Positions 8,879 to 21,091 of a stretch of DNA of 61,198 nt are shown here, in pieces. The stretch comes from an uncultured Gammaproteobacteria bacterium. Lineage in GTDB: Bacteria; Pseudomonadota; Gammaproteobacteria; GCA-001735895. The position numbers were made by a program, and so were the translations under genes. Within the stretch, counting starts at the first letter, position 1; every line of letters starts with the position of its first letter. The notes under the pieces are model-generated. The model saw only the letters and a list, made by a program, of their open reading frames with translations, was not told where the DNA came from and ran no database searches. The stretch spans positions 1-61,198 of the forward strand of contig CAMYLU010000017.1 in NCBI GenBank assembly GCA_947259485.1, read 5' to 3'.

Positions 8879-10600
8879 TTAAGAGTGATTTGTGAACAAT
8901 TTTTTGTGCTCCCGCTTTTCCGCTTCAGAAAGCGCTTCACCGGACTGTAATTTTGTTATCAGTTGCTTTTGGCGGTGGTCAATATACTGTTTTCGCAGGC
9001 TTTGTAAACAGTCGGCAAACATGCGCTCGAGACTTTCGTCATCCTCGACCGGGGGTTCCATCGCGGCAAGCCTGTATAGGTGGGACTCGTGGTCGTCGCC
9101 TTTGAAGCGATCGAGCAGGTTCTGGGTGCTTATCTCGGGCTCATCGTGGATGCGATCGAGGATCTTTAGCAATAGATCAACCCCCGGTATGCCACTCTCG
9201 GCTAGTTCGTCATGAGTGCCGGTCGACTGCGCCAGTGCGGGTTTTTTCAGCAACAGGTTGATAGCAAGACGGGTAGGGGTCCAGTGCGGCTCGGGCATTC
9301 GGCTGCCGGTCGCTGCAACCGGTTTATCCTCTCCGAGCAGGCGCAACATACGAGTATCGATCTGTTGTCCTGTGCGCTGCTCAACCTCGGCCAGGATCTG
9401 ATCCTTCAGGCTTTGTAACGGTATTTGCATAAAGTAGGGGCGCAGGCGGTCGAGAAACTGGGCCCTGCCTTCCAGGGTTTTGATGTTGCATTCTGTCAGC
9501 AAGGTCTCAAACAGGTATTCAGTCAGGGTGGAAGCCTGCTCGACCTGCTGGTCAAACGCCTCGCTGCCGAACTCGCTAATGTAGCTATCCGGATCCTGGC
9601 CCTCGGGCAGGAACAGGAACCTCGCGAGTCGGCCTTCCTTGAGCGAAGCCAGGCACTCTTCGAGCGAGCGCCAGGCTGCTTTCTTGCCGGCGGTGTCACC
9701 GTCGAAACAGAACACCAGATTTTTGCAGATTCGGAACAGGGACTCTATCTGCCGATTATTGATCGCGGTTCCGAGGGTCGCGACCGCCGTCTTGACACCG
9801 TGTTCGGCAAGCGCGACAACATCCATGTAGCCCTCGGTAACGTAGATGCGATCGATATTGGTGACTGCTTTTTTCAATTCATAGAGCCCGTATATTTCAT
9901 CGCTTTTGTGGAACAGGGGCGATTCGGGGGAGTTTAGATACTTGGGGTTTTCCTCGGGATTGATCACGCGCCCGCCGAAGGCGATGGTGCGCCCGCGCCG
10001 GTCGCGGATTGGAAACATCAGCCGATGGCGAAAGCGATCATAGGGTTTACCGGTCTCTTTTTTTACCAGCATGCCGGTTTCGACGAGCTGCTTTTCGTCG
10101 CCGTCCAGGTTGTTCCAGCCCGGCGGTGCATAGCCGATGGCAAATGTCTTCGCGGTCTGGCCGCTGATACCTCGATCTTTCAGGTAATCGATCGCTGCCG
10201 TGGTTTGCTTCAGTTGAGCCTCGTAGTATTGCGAGCTTTGCTCCATCGACTGATACATTGATTCGAGTCCCTGGGCGGGTTTCGTGGGTGCCGTGCCCTG
10301 TTCATAGGGAACCTCTATACCGAGTGAATGGGCGAGCGATTCGATTGCTTCGACAAACTCCATGTGGTCGTAGTCCATCAGGAAGCCGACCGCGTTACCC
10401 GATTTCTGACAGCCGAAGCAATGGTAGAACTGCTTGCTTGAGCTGACCGAAAAGGAAGCGGTTTTTTCGCCGTGAAAAGGGCAGCAGGCCCAGTATTCGC
10501 GGCCTTTCTTTTTTAGCGGCACCCGGCTGTCGATAACCTCGACGATATCAACCCGGTTCAGCAGGTCGTCGATGAAGTTGCGGGGTATTCGTCCAGCCAT
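8879..10600 (-). CDS. dnaG: DNA primase DnaG
   Basis: 573 aa. Synthesises RNA primers for replication. The N-terminal CHC2 zinc ribbon has CCPFHGEKTASF and YHCFGC (zinc ligands C-H-C-C, residues about 39-64). The central RNA polymerase/TOPRIM domain has TEGYMDVVALAEHG and a CFDGDTAG acidic motif. The C-terminal about 140 residues correspond to the DnaB-binding helical domain. Just upstream of rpoD and just downstream of gltD on the same strand, with 146 bp separating it from gltD, so it probably has its own promoter. Confidence 0.97.
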   Translation of the reverse strand: MAGRIPRNFIDDLLNRVDIVEVIDSRVPLKKKGREYWACCPFHGEKTASFSVSSSKQFYHCFGCQKSGNAVGFLMDYDHMEFVEAIESLAHSLGIEVPYEQGTAPTKPAQGLESMYQSMEQSSQYYEAQLKQTTAAIDYLKDRGISGQTAKTFAIGYAPPGWNNLDGDEKQLVETGMLVKKETGKPYDRFRHRLMFPIRDRRGRTIAFGGRVINPEENPKYLNSPESPLFHKSDEIYGLYELKKAVTNIDRIYVTEGYMDVVALAEHGVKTAVATLGTAINNRQIESLFRICKNLVFCFDGDTAGKKAAWRSLEECLASLKEGRLARFLFLPEGQDPDSYISEFGSEAFDQQVEQASTLTEYLFETLLTECNIKTLEGRAQFLDRLRPYFMQIPLQSLKDQILAEVEQRTGQQIDTRMLRLLGEDKPVAATGSRMPEPHWTPTRLAINLLLKKPALAQSTGTHDELAESGIPGVDLLLKILDRIHDEPEISTQNLLDRFKGDDHESHLYRLAAMEPPVEDDESLERMFADCLQSLRKQYIDHRQKQLITKLQSGEALSEAEKREHKKLFTNHS

Positions 10601-10746
10601 TTACTTGCGTATGTCGTCGGGTCGATTACAGGGCTGGACATTCTCGCATGATTCGCCGCGGTGCTGTAGGCGTTTTGACAAATTTACGATCGGCCCCGGC
10701 GGTCCGATGTATCCGACGGGTCCGGCGCGACAAACTGGTCGGCGCG

Positions 10747-12186
10747 TTAGCGCGGCAGTTCGGTGTCGCCCATCAGGAATCTGTCCACCGAGCGGGCCGC
10801 CAGGCGTCCTTCGCGAATGGCCCACACCACCAGCGATTGTCCACGGCGCGTGTCGCCGCAGGCGAATACCTTGTCGATTGAGGTTCGGTAATCGGCCTCG
10901 CTGGCCTGGACGTTGCCCCGTTGGTCGAGTTCGGTCCCGAGTTGTTCCAGTAAGCCCTCGTGAACCGGATGCACGAATCCCATCGCCAGCAGGATCAGGT
11001 CCGTTTCGATGGTAAATTCGCTACCATCGATCTCCGACATTTGCCATTGCCCGTTTTCGTCCTGCTTCCATTCCAGCCGAACCAGTTCGAGGCCGGTGAC
11101 AACCCCGTTCTCGCTCTTGACCGAGCGCGTGGCCACTGACCAGTCTCGTTCGCAGCCCTCGTGGTGCGAGGTCGAGGTGCGCAGCTTGAGCGGCCAGTTG
11201 GGCCAGGTCAGCAGTTTGTCCTCGTGTTCCGGCGGGCGCGGCATGATTTCGAGCTGGGTGACGCTGGCGGCGCCCTGGCGGTTGGAAGTGCCGACGCAGT
11301 CGGCGCCGGTGTCACCACCGCCGATAACGATGACTTTTTTGCCGCTGGCGAGGATTTCGTCCTGGTTGAACGTCTCACCGCTGACGCGCCGGTTTTGCTG
11401 GGTCAGGAAGTCCATTGCGAAATGCACGCCCTCGGCTTCACGTCCGGGAATCTCGAGATCGCGCGGTTTTTCCGAGCCGCAGGCGAGCACTATCGCGTCG
11501 TAGTCGTCCAGGAGGTCATCCACGGACACGTTGACGCCGATATGACTGTTGGGGCGGAAACGAATGCCTTCCGCCTGCATTTGCGCAACCCGGCGGTCGA
11601 CCTTGTCCGCTTCCATTTTGAAATCCGGAATCCCGTAGCGTAACAATCCGCCCATGCGTCGATTCTTTTCGAACACGGCGACCCGGTGGCCGGTGCGCGC
11701 CAGTTGCTGGGCACAGGCGAGGCCCGCCGGGCCGGAGCCGATGACGGCGACACGTTTGCCGCTCCTGTGGGCCGGAACCTGCGGCTCGATCCAGCCTTCC
11801 TGCCAGCCGCGATCGGCGATCGCGCATTCGATGGTCTTGATGGTCACCGGCTCGTCGTCGAGATTGAGCGTACACGACTCCTCGCAAGGCGCCGGGCACA
11901 GCCGCCCGGTGAACTCCGGAAAGTTATTGGTCGAGTGCAGTACCTCGAGTGCCTCGCGCCAGTTGTTCTTGTAGACCAGGTCGTTCCATTCGGGAATGAT
12001 GTTATTGACCGGGCATCCATTGTGGCAAAACGGGATGCCACAATCCATGCATCGCGCCGCCTGGTCGCGGGTCGCCTCGTCTTCCAGCGGAATGACGAAC
12101 TCGTTGTAGTGCTTGAGGCGATCGGCGACCTCGGCGTATCCGCGGTCGCGACGGTGGATCTCGATGAATCCTGTAGCCTTACCCAT
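10747..12186 (-). CDS. gltD: Glutamate synthase small subunit GltD
   Basis: 479 aa from the ATG at 12186; a further 18 upstream codons are open but lack family similarity. Passes electrons from NADPH through FAD and two [4Fe-4S] clusters to GltB. N-terminal Fe-S motif [21 protein letters not shown] fold [23 protein letters not shown] fold [20 protein letters not shown]-terminal [19 protein letters not shown]. Its N-terminus ([18 protein letters not shown]) differs from the pseudomonad form (M-x-VFQFL type), whose truncated copy lies at 28255-28551. It starts 28 bp after gltB. Confidence 0.96.
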   Translation of the reverse strand: MGKATGFIEIHRRDRGYAEVADRLKHYNEFVIPLEDEATRDQAARCMDCGIPFCHNGCPVNNIIPEWNDLVYKNNWREALEVLHSTNNFPEFTGRLCPAPCEESCTLNLDDEPVTIKTIECAIADRGWQEGWIEPQVPAHRSGKRVAVIGSGPAGLACAQQLARTGHRVAVFEKNRRMGGLLRYGIPDFKMEADKVDRRVAQMQAEGIRFRPNSHIGVNVSVDDLLDDYDAIVLACGSEKPRDLEIPGREAEGVHFAMDFLTQQNRRVSGETFNQDEILASGKKVIVIGGGDTGADCVGTSNRQGAASVTQLEIMPRPPEHEDKLLTWPNWPLKLRTSTSHHEGCERDWSVATRSVKSENGVVTGLELVRLEWKQDENGQWQMSEIDGSEFTIETDLILLAMGFVHPVHEGLLEQLGTELDQRGNVQASEADYRTSIDKVFACGDTRRGQSLVVWAIREGRLAARSVDRFLMGDTELPR

Positions 12187-12214
12187 GTTTAACCTCTCAT
12201 TATTGCCGGCGGAG

Positions 12215-15200
12215 TCAGGCGCCGATGGCGACGCTGACACCCGCTTCTTCGCGCACCTGGTCCTGCATTTTTTGCAATGCCTTGCGGTATTCGACCGGCA
12301 TGACTTTGACGAAACGGGTGCGGTATTGGTTCCAGTTACCGAGGATTTCGGCCGCCCAGCTGCTGTTGGTGTAACGACGGTGCTTTTCGATCAGCGTTTT
12401 CAGCCGTTGTTCGTCATAGCGCGTCAGGTCATGCATGACGTCAACCAGCCCGTGGCCCTCGAGATCACCGCCCTGGTGGTCCAGATGTTCCGCCGCTTCG
12501 TCTTCGGCAGTGATTGGTTCGAGTTCGACCATGGCGAGATTGCAGCGCTTCTCGAACATGCCGTCCTCATCGAGCACGTAGGCGACGCCGCCGCTCATGC
12601 CGGCGGCGAAATTTCTGCCGGTGTGCCCGAGCACCACCACGCAACCCCCGGTCATGTATTCACAGCCGTGGTCGCCGACGCCTTCGACCACCGCGGTAGC
12701 GCCGGAGTTTCGCACGCAGAAGCGTTCGCCGGCGACGCCGGAAAAGAATACCTCGCCGGAAATCGCGCCGTACAGCACCGTATTACCGACGATTATGTTG
12801 TCATTCGCCTCGAGCCGCGATTCGGCTGGTGGGTGGACAATAATGCGGCCGCCGGAAAGCCCCTTACCGGTGTAGTCGTTGGCTTCGCCGGCGAGTTCCA
12901 GGGTAACGCCTGCGGCGAGAAATGCACCGAAGCTCTGCCCCCCGTTACCACGGGCCCTGATGTGAATGCTGTTATCCGGCAAACCCGCGTGACCGTAACG
13001 GCGTGCGATTTCACCGGACAACATCGAGCCGACGGTGCGGTTGACGTTGGTGACGGCGACGTCGTCGAGAACGAGCGCTTTGCCGTTATCGAGTGCCTCG
13101 GCCGCAGCGGCGATGAGCTGGTGATCGAGTGCCTTGTCGAGGCCGTGATCCTGTGCCTCGCAGTTGTAGATCGCGACGTCACTATCAGCTTGCGGTACGG
13201 TGAATATACCGCTGAAATCGAGGCCTTTCGTCTTCCAGTGATCTACTGCCTGGCTGACGTCGAGGCGGTCGGCATGGCCAATCATATCGCTGTAGCTGCG
13301 GTAGCCGAGTCTGGCCATCCATTCGCGCACTTCCTCGGCGACGAACATGAAGAAATTCACCAGGTCTTCCGGTTTCGCGGTAAAGCGCTTGCGCAACTCC
13401 GGGTCCTGGGTGGCAACACCTACCGGGCAGGTGTTGAGATGGCATTTGCGCATCATGATGCAGCCCTCGGCGATCAGCGCGATGGTGCCGAAGCCGATTT
13501 CGTCGGCGCCCAGCAGCGCCGCCACGACGATGTCACGACCGGTGCGCATGCCGCCGTCGGCCTGCACCGCGATGCGTCCGCGTAAATCGTTTAGCACCAG
13601 CGTCTGGTGGGTTTCGGCCAGCCCGATTTCCCATTCCGAGCCCGCGTTCATTGTCGATGTCAACGGGCTGGCGCCGGTGCCGCCCTCGGAGCCGGAAATG
13701 AGCACGTGGTCGGCATGCGCCTTGGACACGCCGGCCGCGACGGTGCCGACACCGATTTCCGAGACCAGCTTGACGCTAATACGGGCTTTCGGATTGACGT
13801 TCTTCAAATCGTGAATCAGTTGCGCCAGATCCTCGATCGAATAGATGTCGTGATGCGGTGGTGGTGAAATCAACCCGACGCCGGGGGTCGAGTGGCGCAC
13901 CCGGGCGATCCACTCGTTGACCTTGTGTCCCGGTAACTGGCCGCCTTCGCCGGGCTTGGCCCCCTGGGCCATCTTGATCTGGATGTCGTCGGCGTTGACC
14001 AGGTATTCGGCGCTAACGCCGAAGCGCCCCGAGGCGATCTGTTTGACCCGCGAGCGCATCGAATCGCCGTTCGGCAGGGTGGCGAAGCGTTCCGCTTCCT
14101 CGCCGCCCTCACCGGTATTGGAGCGTCCGCCCAGGCGGTTCATCGCGATCGCGAGCGTGGTGTGCGCTTCCCACGAGATCGAGCCGAAGGACATTGCCCC
14201 GGTGGCGAAGCGTTTGACGATCTCGCTGGCCGGCTCGACTTCATCGAGGGGCACGGGATTGCGGTCAAACTTGAACTCGAACAGGCCGCGCAGGTTTTTC
14301 ACCCGATCGCCCGGGCGGTTCATCAGTTCGCTGTACTCCTTGTATTTTTCATAGTCGCCGGCACGCACCGAGTGTTGCAGCAGGGAAATGGTTTGCGGGG
14401 TCCAGGCATGTTTTTCGCCACGATGGCGATAGGCCAGTTCGCCGCCGACATCGAGCGAGTTGCGCAACATTGGTTGGTCGCCATAGGCGGCCGTGTGACG
14501 GCGAGCCGTTTCCTCGGCCACCTCGGCAAGCCCGATCCCTTCGACCGCTGTCGCGGTGCCGGTGAAATACTTGTCGACGAAGGCACTGCTGAGGCCAACC
14601 GCGTCGAAAATCTGTGCGCCGCAGTATGACTGGTAGGTCGAAATGCCCATTTTCGACATGACTTTAAGAATGCCCTTGTTGATGGACTTGATGTAGCGGC
14701 TATGCGCTTCGTCGACATCGAGTTCGTTGTCGAGGCCGGGCAACATGTGGGTAATGCTGTCGAGCGCCAGATAAGGATTGATCGCCTCGGCGCCGTAGCC
14801 GGCGAGCAGACAGAAATCGTGCACCCGGCGCGCTTCGCCGGTCTCGACCACGATGCCGACATCGGTACGCAGGCCGTGGCGAATCAGGTAGTGGTGCACC
14901 GCGCCAGTGGCGAGCAGCGACGGGATCGCGATCGAGTCGGTGTCGACGGCCCGGTCCGACAAGATGAGAATATTGTAACCGCTCTCCTCGACCAGCTTGC
15001 CGGCTCGCCTGCACAGTCTGCTAATAGCCGCTTCCATGCCGGCCGCGCCTTCTTTCGCCGGGTAGATGATATCGAGCGTGTAAGTCCTGAAGGTACTCTG
15101 TTCGAAGTCTTCGATGCGGCGGATCTTTTCGAGATCCACGCTGGAGAGGATCGGTTGATGCACTTCCAGCCGCTTGTGCTTGCCGCCGGACTTGAGGTCG

Positions 15201-16867
15201 AGCAGGTTTGGCCGCGGGCCGATCAGCGACACCAGAGACATCACCAGTTCCTCGCGGATCGGATCGATCGGTGGATTGGTGACCTGTGCGAAATTCTGCT
15301 TGAAGTAGTCGAACAGGTTCTTGGCCCGGTGCGATAGCACCGCCGGTGGAATATCGCGCCCCATCGCGCTGACCGGATCCTGGCCGGTGACGGCCATCGG
15401 CTTGAGAAAGAAGTCGATGTCTTCGCGCGTGTAGCCGAAGGCTTGCTGACAATCGAGCAGCGTCGCCGAGTCGGGCACCATCGCGGCGACTTCCGCGGGT
15501 ACGTCTTCGAGCTTGATCTGGGTTTTGTCCAGCCATTGCTGGTAGGGCTTTGCGCTGGCCAGCTGTTCTTTCAATTCCTCGTCGTCGATGATGCGACCCT
15601 GTTCGAGGTCGATGAGAAACATTTTCCCGGGTTGAAGACGCCATTTCTTGACGATTTTTTCTTCCGGGATATCGAGTACGCCCATTTCCGAGGCCATGAC
15701 CACGGTATCGTCGTCGGTGATCAGGTAGCGCGCCGGGCGCAAGCCATTGCGATCAAGCGTGGCGCCGATCTGGCGGCCGTCGGAAAAGGCGACTGCTGCG
15801 GGTCCGTCCCAGGGTTCCATCAGCGCGGCGTGGTACTCGTAAAAGGCACGCCGATTGTCGTCCATCAACGGATTGTCGAGCCAGGCCTCCGGGATCATCA
15901 ACATGACCGCGTGCGCTAGCGAATAACCGCCGGCGACCAGCAGCTCGAGACAATTGTCGAAGGTCGCGGAGTCCGAGTTTCCATCGCCGATCAGCGGCCA
16001 CAGTTTATCGAGGTCTTCACCGAGCAGTTCGGACTGCATGTTGGCTCTTCGCGCCTGCATCCAGTTGATGTTGCCGCGCACCGTGTTGATCTCGCCGTTG
16101 TGGCACAGAAAGCGGAACGGTTGCGCCAGCTCCCAGGTGGGGAAGGTGTTGGTCGAAAAGCGCTGATGCACGAGGGCCAGCGCCGACTCGACGCGTTCGT
16201 CCTGAAGGTCGATAAAATACCTCGCCAGGTTAGCAGCCAGCACCATGCCCTTGTACAAAAGGGTGCTGGCGGACATCGAGGCCAGGTAAAACTCGTCGTG
16301 GGCTTCGGGTTTCAGGCGACGAATTCTGAAGTGGGCGCTCTTGCGAATCACGAACAGCTTGCGTTCGAAGGCGGCGGTATCGGAGCAGTTGTCGCCACGG
16401 CCGATGAAGAACTGCCGAATCACCGGCTCCTTGGGCTTGACGCTGAATCCGAGGCAGGAATTGTCGCGCGGGACGTCGCGCCAGCCGAGGACCTTCTGTC
16501 CTTCCTCGTTAGCAATCAGCTCGAGGGCGAATTCGCATTCTTTCTGCGTCGTTTCGTTTTGCGGCATGAATACCATGGCTACCGCGTACTCTCCCGGAGG
16601 CGGTAATTCGAAACCGAGTGCTTCCGCTTCGGAGCGCATCAGGCGGTCGGGAATTTGTATCAGGATGCCCGCGCCGTCTCCCGCCAACGGGTCCGCGCCG
16701 ACCGCGCCGCGATGCGTGAGGTTGCCGAGAATAGTGAGCCCGTCGCGAACGATCTTGTGACTCTTGCGGTTCTTGATATCGGCAATGAAGCCGATGCCAC
16801 ACGAATCGTGCTCGTTTCGCGGATCGTAAAGACCCTTGCTGAATTTGTCGTTTTCGCCGTTCAACAT
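12215..16867 (-). CDS. gltB: Glutamate synthase large subunit GltB
   Basis: 1550 aa. Converts glutamine and 2-oxoglutarate to two glutamates. The N-terminal glutamine amidotransferase has EHDSCGIGF, where Cys becomes the N-terminal nucleophile after a short propeptide is removed. A central domain and the FMN-binding synthase domain follow ([17 protein letters not shown]). The [3Fe-4S] ligands are in [21 protein letters not shown]-terminal GXGXG beta-helix domain ends the protein. The ATG at 16867 was chosen because about 20 residues precede the nucleophile as usual; a much longer in-frame extension to a TTG at 17158 is not family-like. In operon with gltD; damX, often between aroB and gltB, is absent. 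Confidence 0.96.
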   Translation of the reverse strand: MLNGENDKFSKGLYDPRNEHDSCGIGFIADIKNRKSHKIVRDGLTILGNLTHRGAVGADPLAGDGAGILIQIPDRLMRSEAEALGFELPPPGEYAVAMVFMPQNETTQKECEFALELIANEEGQKVLGWRDVPRDNSCLGFSVKPKEPVIRQFFIGRGDNCSDTAAFERKLFVIRKSAHFRIRRLKPEAHDEFYLASMSASTLLYKGMVLAANLARYFIDLQDERVESALALVHQRFSTNTFPTWELAQPFRFLCHNGEINTVRGNINWMQARRANMQSELLGEDLDKLWPLIGDGNSDSATFDNCLELLVAGGYSLAHAVMLMIPEAWLDNPLMDDNRRAFYEYHAALMEPWDGPAAVAFSDGRQIGATLDRNGLRPARYLITDDDTVVMASEMGVLDIPEEKIVKKWRLQPGKMFLIDLEQGRIIDDEELKEQLASAKPYQQWLDKTQIKLEDVPAEVAAMVPDSATLLDCQQAFGYTREDIDFFLKPMAVTGQDPVSAMGRDIPPAVLSHRAKNLFDYFKQNFAQVTNPPIDPIREELVMSLVSLIGPRPNLLDLKSGGKHKRLEVHQPILSSVDLEKIRRIEDFEQSTFRTYTLDIIYPAKEGAAGMEAAISRLCRRAGKLVEESGYNILILSDRAVDTDSIAIPSLLATGAVHHYLIRHGLRTDVGIVVETGEARRVHDFCLLAGYGAEAINPYLALDSITHMLPGLDNELDVDEAHSRYIKSINKGILKVMSKMGISTYQSYCGAQIFDAVGLSSAFVDKYFTGTATAVEGIGLAEVAEETARRHTAAYGDQPMLRNSLDVGGELAYRHRGEKHAWTPQTISLLQHSVRAGDYEKYKEYSELMNRPGDRVKNLRGLFEFKFDRNPVPLDEVEPASEIVKRFATGAMSFGSISWEAHTTLAIAMNRLGGRSNTGEGGEEAERFATLPNGDSMRSRVKQIASGRFGVSAEYLVNADDIQIKMAQGAKPGEGGQLPGHKVNEWIARVRHSTPGVGLISPPPHHDIYSIEDLAQLIHDLKNVNPKARISVKLVSEIGVGTVAAGVSKAHADHVLISGSEGGTGASPLTSTMNAGSEWEIGLAETHQTLVLNDLRGRIAVQADGGMRTGRDIVVAALLGADEIGFGTIALIAEGCIMMRKCHLNTCPVGVATQDPELRKRFTAKPEDLVNFFMFVAEEVREWMARLGYRSYSDMIGHADRLDVSQAVDHWKTKGLDFSGIFTVPQADSDVAIYNCEAQDHGLDKALDHQLIAAAAEALDNGKALVLDDVAVTNVNRTVGSMLSGEIARRYGHAGLPDNSIHIRARGNGGQSFGAFLAAGVTLELAGEANDYTGKGLSGGRIIVHPPAESRLEANDNIIVGNTVLYGAISGEVFFSGVAGERFCVRNSGATAVVEGVGDHGCEYMTGGCVVVLGHTGRNFAAGMSGGVAYVLDEDGMFEKRCNLAMVELEPITAEDEAAEHLDHQGGDLEGHGLVDVMHDLTRYDEQRLKTLIEKHRRYTNSSWAAEILGNWNQYRTRFVKVMPVEYRKALQKMQDQVREEAGVSVAIGA

Positions 16868-17259
16868 GCTACACCTTAATGGTATTTTTCTGCGCAGTTT
16901 CTCATTGCGAGCAATCGTGCCAGGGCGTCGTGCTCGATGGAATCTGCGTCGAGAATGTTCCAGAGGCGGCTTTTTGGATAAACAACGCCAGTTCCGGGAA
17001 CCCGCCAGAATAATCAGAAATGATGATTTAATCCAGTTTGAATGGCTGTTTTGGCGTGCCGAAACAGCCGGGGGCAAACGGCCGGAGATTATACCAGCGG
17101 GCGCCGTTATGGTGAAATTCGCAGGGCGCGCACGATTTTGGTGCAAAATTCGAATCAAGGAACGGTGACAGTTACTTAAGACGTTATCCCCGGTTACGCC
17201 AGAATAACATTTTTAGTCAAATAAGTGTCATTCCTGACTGCCAACATATTAGACAAAGC
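16868..17259. other. Intergenic region between aroB and gltB
   Basis: 392 bp with no recognised gene. In many gammaproteobacteria damX fills this interval, but no trace of its membrane segment or SPOR domain was seen. It presumably carries the gltB promoter. Confidence 0.5.
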
Positions 17260-18345
17260 TCAGGCTGACAGTGTTTGTAACAGCAGTTCGTGGTCGTAGT
17301 CGTCGGTAATACAGGCTTCGCCGAGCTTGTTTAACAGCACCAGTTTTATTTCGCCATCTACGTTCTTTTTATCGATCGCCATGGTTTCGAGGAATTGCTC
17401 AGGGGTCATTTCGGCCGGCGCTGCGGTTGGCAGGACGGCGCGCTCGAGCAGGGCGCTGCTGCGTTCGCGTACGCGCTCGCCGATCCAGCCCTGGCGAATC
17501 GACAGGTCTATCGCCATCATCATGCCGGCGGCGACGGCTTCGCCGTGCAGCCAGTTACCATAACCCATCACGGCTTCAATCGCGTGACCGAAGGTATGGC
17601 CTAGATTAAGAATTGCGCGTAATCCCGATTCGCGTTCGTCCTGTTCTACCACGCGCGCCTTGATCTGGCATGAAACCAGTACCGCCTGTGCGAGCATATC
17701 CTGGTCGAGATTCGACAGGTCGGCGATGTTGTCCTCCAGCCATTCAAAAAAATCGGCGTCGCAAATCAAACCATACTTGATGACTTCGGCGAGGCCGGCG
17801 CTCAGTTCACGCGCGGGCAGGGTGTTCAGGGTGCCGATATCGGCGATGACGCATCGTGGTTGATAAAACGCGCCGATCATGTTTTTACCGAGCGGGTGGT
17901 TGACGCCGGTTTTACCGCCAACCGATGAATCAACCTGGGACAGCAGCGTCGTCGGGATCTGGATAAAATTCACGCCACGTTGATAAATGCTCGCCGCAAA
18001 TCCGGCAATATCACCAACCACGCCCCCACCCAGCGCGATTACCGTGGTGTTTCGATCATGTCGATTGGTGAGTAGCAAGTCGATGACAGCTTCAACCGAC
18101 GCCAGGGTCTTGTGCTGCTCGCCGTCCTCGAGAATTAACTCGTCGTGCCGGATGTTTGCGGCATCAAGCGCCTTTTGTACTGGCTCGAGGTACAGTGGTG
18201 CGACCGTGCTGTTGGTCACGACCAGTGCCGAGCGACCATTGACGTGCCGGCTGATCAGGTCTGCCTGGTCGAGCAATTCAGTACCGATGTAAATGGGGTA
18301 ACCGCGATCGCCGAGGTCTACGTTGAGGGTGTGCTTGATGTGCAT
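17260..18345 (-). CDS. aroB: 3-dehydroquinate synthase AroB
   Basis: 361 aa, normal length. Second step of the shikimate pathway: cyclises DAHP using NAD and a divalent metal. Seen: the NAD-binding [20 protein letters not shown] loop, [20 protein letters not shown], the metal-site E of [26 protein letters not shown], and a HGEAVA histidine. The start is 2 bp after the aroK stop, so the two are translationally close and cotranscribed, the usual pil-aroKB arrangement. Confidence 0.97.
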   Translation of the reverse strand: MHIKHTLNVDLGDRGYPIYIGTELLDQADLISRHVNGRSALVVTNSTVAPLYLEPVQKALDAANIRHDELILEDGEQHKTLASVEAVIDLLLTNRHDRNTTVIALGGGVVGDIAGFAASIYQRGVNFIQIPTTLLSQVDSSVGGKTGVNHPLGKNMIGAFYQPRCVIADIGTLNTLPARELSAGLAEVIKYGLICDADFFEWLEDNIADLSNLDQDMLAQAVLVSCQIKARVVEQDERESGLRAILNLGHTFGHAIEAVMGYGNWLHGEAVAAGMMMAIDLSIRQGWIGERVRERSSALLERAVLPTAAPAEMTPEQFLETMAIDKKNVDGEIKLVLLNKLGEACITDDYDHELLLQTLSA

Positions 18346-18347
18346 TC

Positions 18348-18869
18348 TTATTTCAAATTGTCGGGTAACTGGTTGATGATATCAGCTGCGAGGCGCCGCG
18401 CCATACGCTTGTCGGTCTTGACCGCGAGATCTGCAAGGTCCAGGTAGATTGGCCGACGTTCGGCCGACAGTGATTCGAGGCGCTCACGTGGATTCTCGGT
18501 TTGAAGCAACGGTCTTTTCTTGTCGCGTCGGAGCCGATACAGCTGCTGGTTAACCGAGGTATCGAGGAACACGATATAGCCTTTTTGTTTGAGCAGTTGC
18601 TGGTTTTCGCTACGCATTATGGAACCGCCGCCGGTGGCTATAACGCGGTTGTTCGTGCTCAGCAACTCGCTGAGTGCGCTGGATTCCCGGTCACGGAATC
18701 CCTGTTCACCCTCGATGTCGAAGATGCGCGCTATATCAACACCGGTACGTTTCTCGATAAAATGATCGCTGTCCTCGAACTCACGGTGCAGACGCTTGGC
18801 AATAATATTGCCAATCGTCGATTTCCCGGAACCCATCGGTCCGATCAGGATGATATTGCGATGACTCAT
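18348..18869 (-). CDS. aroK: Shikimate kinase AroK
   Basis: 173 aa from the ATG at 18869. Phosphorylates shikimate with ATP. Walker A is GPMGSGKST at residues about 9-17; the shikimate-binding DSDHFIE and FRDRESSAL (Arg) segments and the GGGSIMR glycine loop are present, followed by the lid region RDKKRPLL. An alternative ATG 6 codons upstream is possible, but this start matches the family. It follows pilQ across a strong terminator, so aroKB has its own promoter or relies on readthrough. Confidence 0.96.
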   Translation of the reverse strand: MSHRNIILIGPMGSGKSTIGNIIAKRLHREFEDSDHFIEKRTGVDIARIFDIEGEQGFRDRESSALSELLSTNNRVIATGGGSIMRSENQQLLKQKGYIVFLDTSVNQQLYRLRRDKKRPLLQTENPRERLESLSAERRPIYLDLADLAVKTDKRMARRLAADIINQLPDNLK

Positions 18870-18888
18870 GCGCCTATGATACCCCAAA

Positions 18889-18924
18889 CAAAAAAAAGGC
18901 AGCCACCCGGGCTGCCTCTTTTTC
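18889..18924 (-). terminator. Rho-independent terminator after pilQ
   Basis: Hairpin GGCAGCC (18898-18904) with GGCTGCC (18910-18916), flanked by a run of A on the left (T-tract for minus-strand transcripts) and TCTTTTT on the right. Ends the pilMNOPQ operon 25-50 bp after the pilQ stop, just before aroK. Confidence 0.85.
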
Positions 18925-18940
18925 CAGTTAAAATACTGGT

Positions 18941-21076
18941 TTAGCGGATATCGAGGTTTGCCCCTTGCAGGATTTTCGGCGTTACAAAAATCAGCAGCTC
19001 GGTGCGATCGTCGATCTCAATAGTCGACTTGAACAGGTTGCCAACCACCGGCAGGTCGCTGAAAAAGGGCACTCGTGTTACCTGGTTGGTTTTTTCGGTT
19101 TCGTAGATACCACCCAGTACCACGGTCTGACCATTATCGACCAGCAGCTGTGACTGCACTTCGCGGGTATCGATACTCGGTGCCGACAGTCCGGCGCCAA
19201 AAGCTACCGTTTCACCAACGTTATCCTTGTGCACGTCGAGATCCATGATGACTCGATCGTCCGGGGTGATTTGCGGCGTTACTTCAAGCGAGAGTACTGC
19301 TTTCCTGAATTGCAGAGTTGCGTCACCGTCGTCGAGTTCGAGGTAGGGAATTTCCACGCCTTGCTCGATTCTTGCAGTATGTGAATCAGCAGTGATAACC
19401 CGTGGACTTGATACCACTTCGCCTCGACCCTCGATTTGAGCGGCCGAAAGTTCCATTGTGAGCAGCGTTCCTAGCGGCAGCTTGGCCAGTGCCAAAGCAA
19501 AGCTACCAGCTGGGTTTTGAACTGGCAGATTTACGTTAAGCCCGTCAAATGTATTGAAGGTATTATCGTTCACCAGGTCGTTAACACCAAACAGGCTTCC
19601 GGAGGTAACTGCAGTCTCTCCAGGTGACTGGAAGACTCCCTGGCTATCGTTGCTGACACCGAAGCGTACGCCCAGTTCCTTACTGAAGTCATCGTTGGCA
19701 ATAACCACCCGTGACTCGATTAACACCTGGCGCACGGGAATATCCAGTTCGGCAAGCAGTACGCGCACATTGGTCAGGCTGGAGTTGGTGTCCTTGACCA
19801 ACAGTGTATTGGTGCGTTCATCGACACTCACCGAACCCCGCGGCGACAGAATCGCGTTATCCTTAAGTTTCAGAAGTTCGGCTAGATCAAGGGCCTTGGC
19901 ATAATTGACCTTGATGAACTCGGTACGCAAGCGTTCAAGTTCTTCCACCTGTTTGCGAGATTCGAGTTCGAGTTTTTCGCGTGCGGCTATCTCATCAGTC
20001 GGCGCGATCAGGATCACGTTACCCGCTTTGCGTTGATCCAGGCCCTTGGTCTTGAGGATAATATCCATGGCCTGGTCCCAGGGGACGTTTTTCAACCGCA
20101 GGGTCAGATTACCCTCGACTGAATCTGAAACAACCAGGTTGAGCCCGGTGAAATCTGCGAGAAGTTGTAACACCGATCGTACTTCGATATCCTGGAAGTT
20201 AAGTGACAGGCGCTCGCCGGTGAAGCCGAATTTTTCCTTCTTTTTCTTTTCTTCCTCTTCCTTGGAAATAGGTGCGACCTCAACCGTGTAAACACGGTCG
20301 GTCTGGTAAGCAAGATGTTCAAAATCGCCATTCGACGAGATCGCCATACGAATATTAGCACCCTCCTGTATCGCGTCGATGCTAGTGATCGGTGTCGCGA
20401 AGTCGCTAACATCCATACGACGTTGCAATTCAGCGGGTAACTGGGATCCAATCATCTCAACATAAACCACGTTATTTTCACGCCAGACATCGGTGCTGAT
20501 GGAAGTAGTTGTGAGATCAATAATTACACGTCCTTCACCATTTGGGCCACGTTTGAAATCGACATTGGTAACGCCTTTGGCTACCGCGGTGATGGTCGGT
20601 GTGCTTTCGGTAATACTCGTCGTGGTGCCGCTGACCCCGCTTTGCGTGGTTGAAGCGGGCAGCAGGGTCTGATCACCACCAGCGAGAGTCAGGGTTACCT
20701 GGTTGCCACTAACATTGGTGACATAGTCGGCTTTTTGAGCAAGATTGATTACTACGCGGGTACGGTTTTTAGAGGCGGCTGAAACAATACTCTGCATCGC
20801 ACCGATACCTACCTGCATACTGCGCTGTTCCAGCTTGTTCTCGGTTTCACCGAAATCGAGTGCAATTCGTGCGGGTTCGTCGATAGTGAAGGTGCGCGGT
20901 GCTACCGCGGTTCCGTCGAAAGTGAACACGATCTGAACCGTGTTCCCGGTCATGACCGAGTAATCGAGACCGATAAGGGCTCGTGCCGAAGCGTCACCGA
21001 AGGCAAGCAGGAAGACCCCTGCCAACGAAGCCTTGAATAGTTTTGTTAAATTCATTTTATTGCTAACACTGTTCAT
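18941..21076 (-). CDS. pilQ: Type IV pilus secretin PilQ
   Basis: 711 aa. Forms the outer-membrane channel through which the type IV pilus passes. A signal peptide (LFKASLAGVFLLAFGDASA) comes first. Two AMIN-like peptidoglycan-binding regions (about 30-250) follow, then the STN/secretin N0 domain (RLSLNFQDIEVRSVLQLLADF), the N1 domain, and the C-terminal secretin barrel with VPFFSDLPVVGNLF. GAGGAA stands 7 nt before the ATG at 21076, which favours that start over the in-frame ATG 7 codons later. Last gene of pilMNOPQ, 15 bp after pilP. Confidence 0.97.
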   Translation of the reverse strand: MNSVSNKMNLTKLFKASLAGVFLLAFGDASARALIGLDYSVMTGNTVQIVFTFDGTAVAPRTFTIDEPARIALDFGETENKLEQRSMQVGIGAMQSIVSAASKNRTRVVINLAQKADYVTNVSGNQVTLTLAGGDQTLLPASTTQSGVSGTTTSITESTPTITAVAKGVTNVDFKRGPNGEGRVIIDLTTTSISTDVWRENNVVYVEMIGSQLPAELQRRMDVSDFATPITSIDAIQEGANIRMAISSNGDFEHLAYQTDRVYTVEVAPISKEEEEKKKKEKFGFTGERLSLNFQDIEVRSVLQLLADFTGLNLVVSDSVEGNLTLRLKNVPWDQAMDIILKTKGLDQRKAGNVILIAPTDEIAAREKLELESRKQVEELERLRTEFIKVNYAKALDLAELLKLKDNAILSPRGSVSVDERTNTLLVKDTNSSLTNVRVLLAELDIPVRQVLIESRVVIANDDFSKELGVRFGVSNDSQGVFQSPGETAVTSGSLFGVNDLVNDNTFNTFDGLNVNLPVQNPAGSFALALAKLPLGTLLTMELSAAQIEGRGEVVSSPRVITADSHTARIEQGVEIPYLELDDGDATLQFRKAVLSLEVTPQITPDDRVIMDLDVHKDNVGETVAFGAGLSAPSIDTREVQSQLLVDNGQTVVLGGIYETEKTNQVTRVPFFSDLPVVGNLFKSTIEIDDRTELLIFVTPKILQGANLDIR

Positions 21077-21091
21077 TGGTGATTCCTCTCG

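Noticed and set aside
12113-13585. 490-codon plus-strand ORF opposite gltD/gltB
   Set aside because: A long shadow frame caused by high-GC codon bias of gltB; it lacks any domain and lies antisense to certain genes.
16868-17158. 97-residue N-terminal extension of GltB
   Set aside because: It uses a TTG start, has no family similarity, and the usual short propeptide before the nucleophile Cys fits the ATG at 16867.
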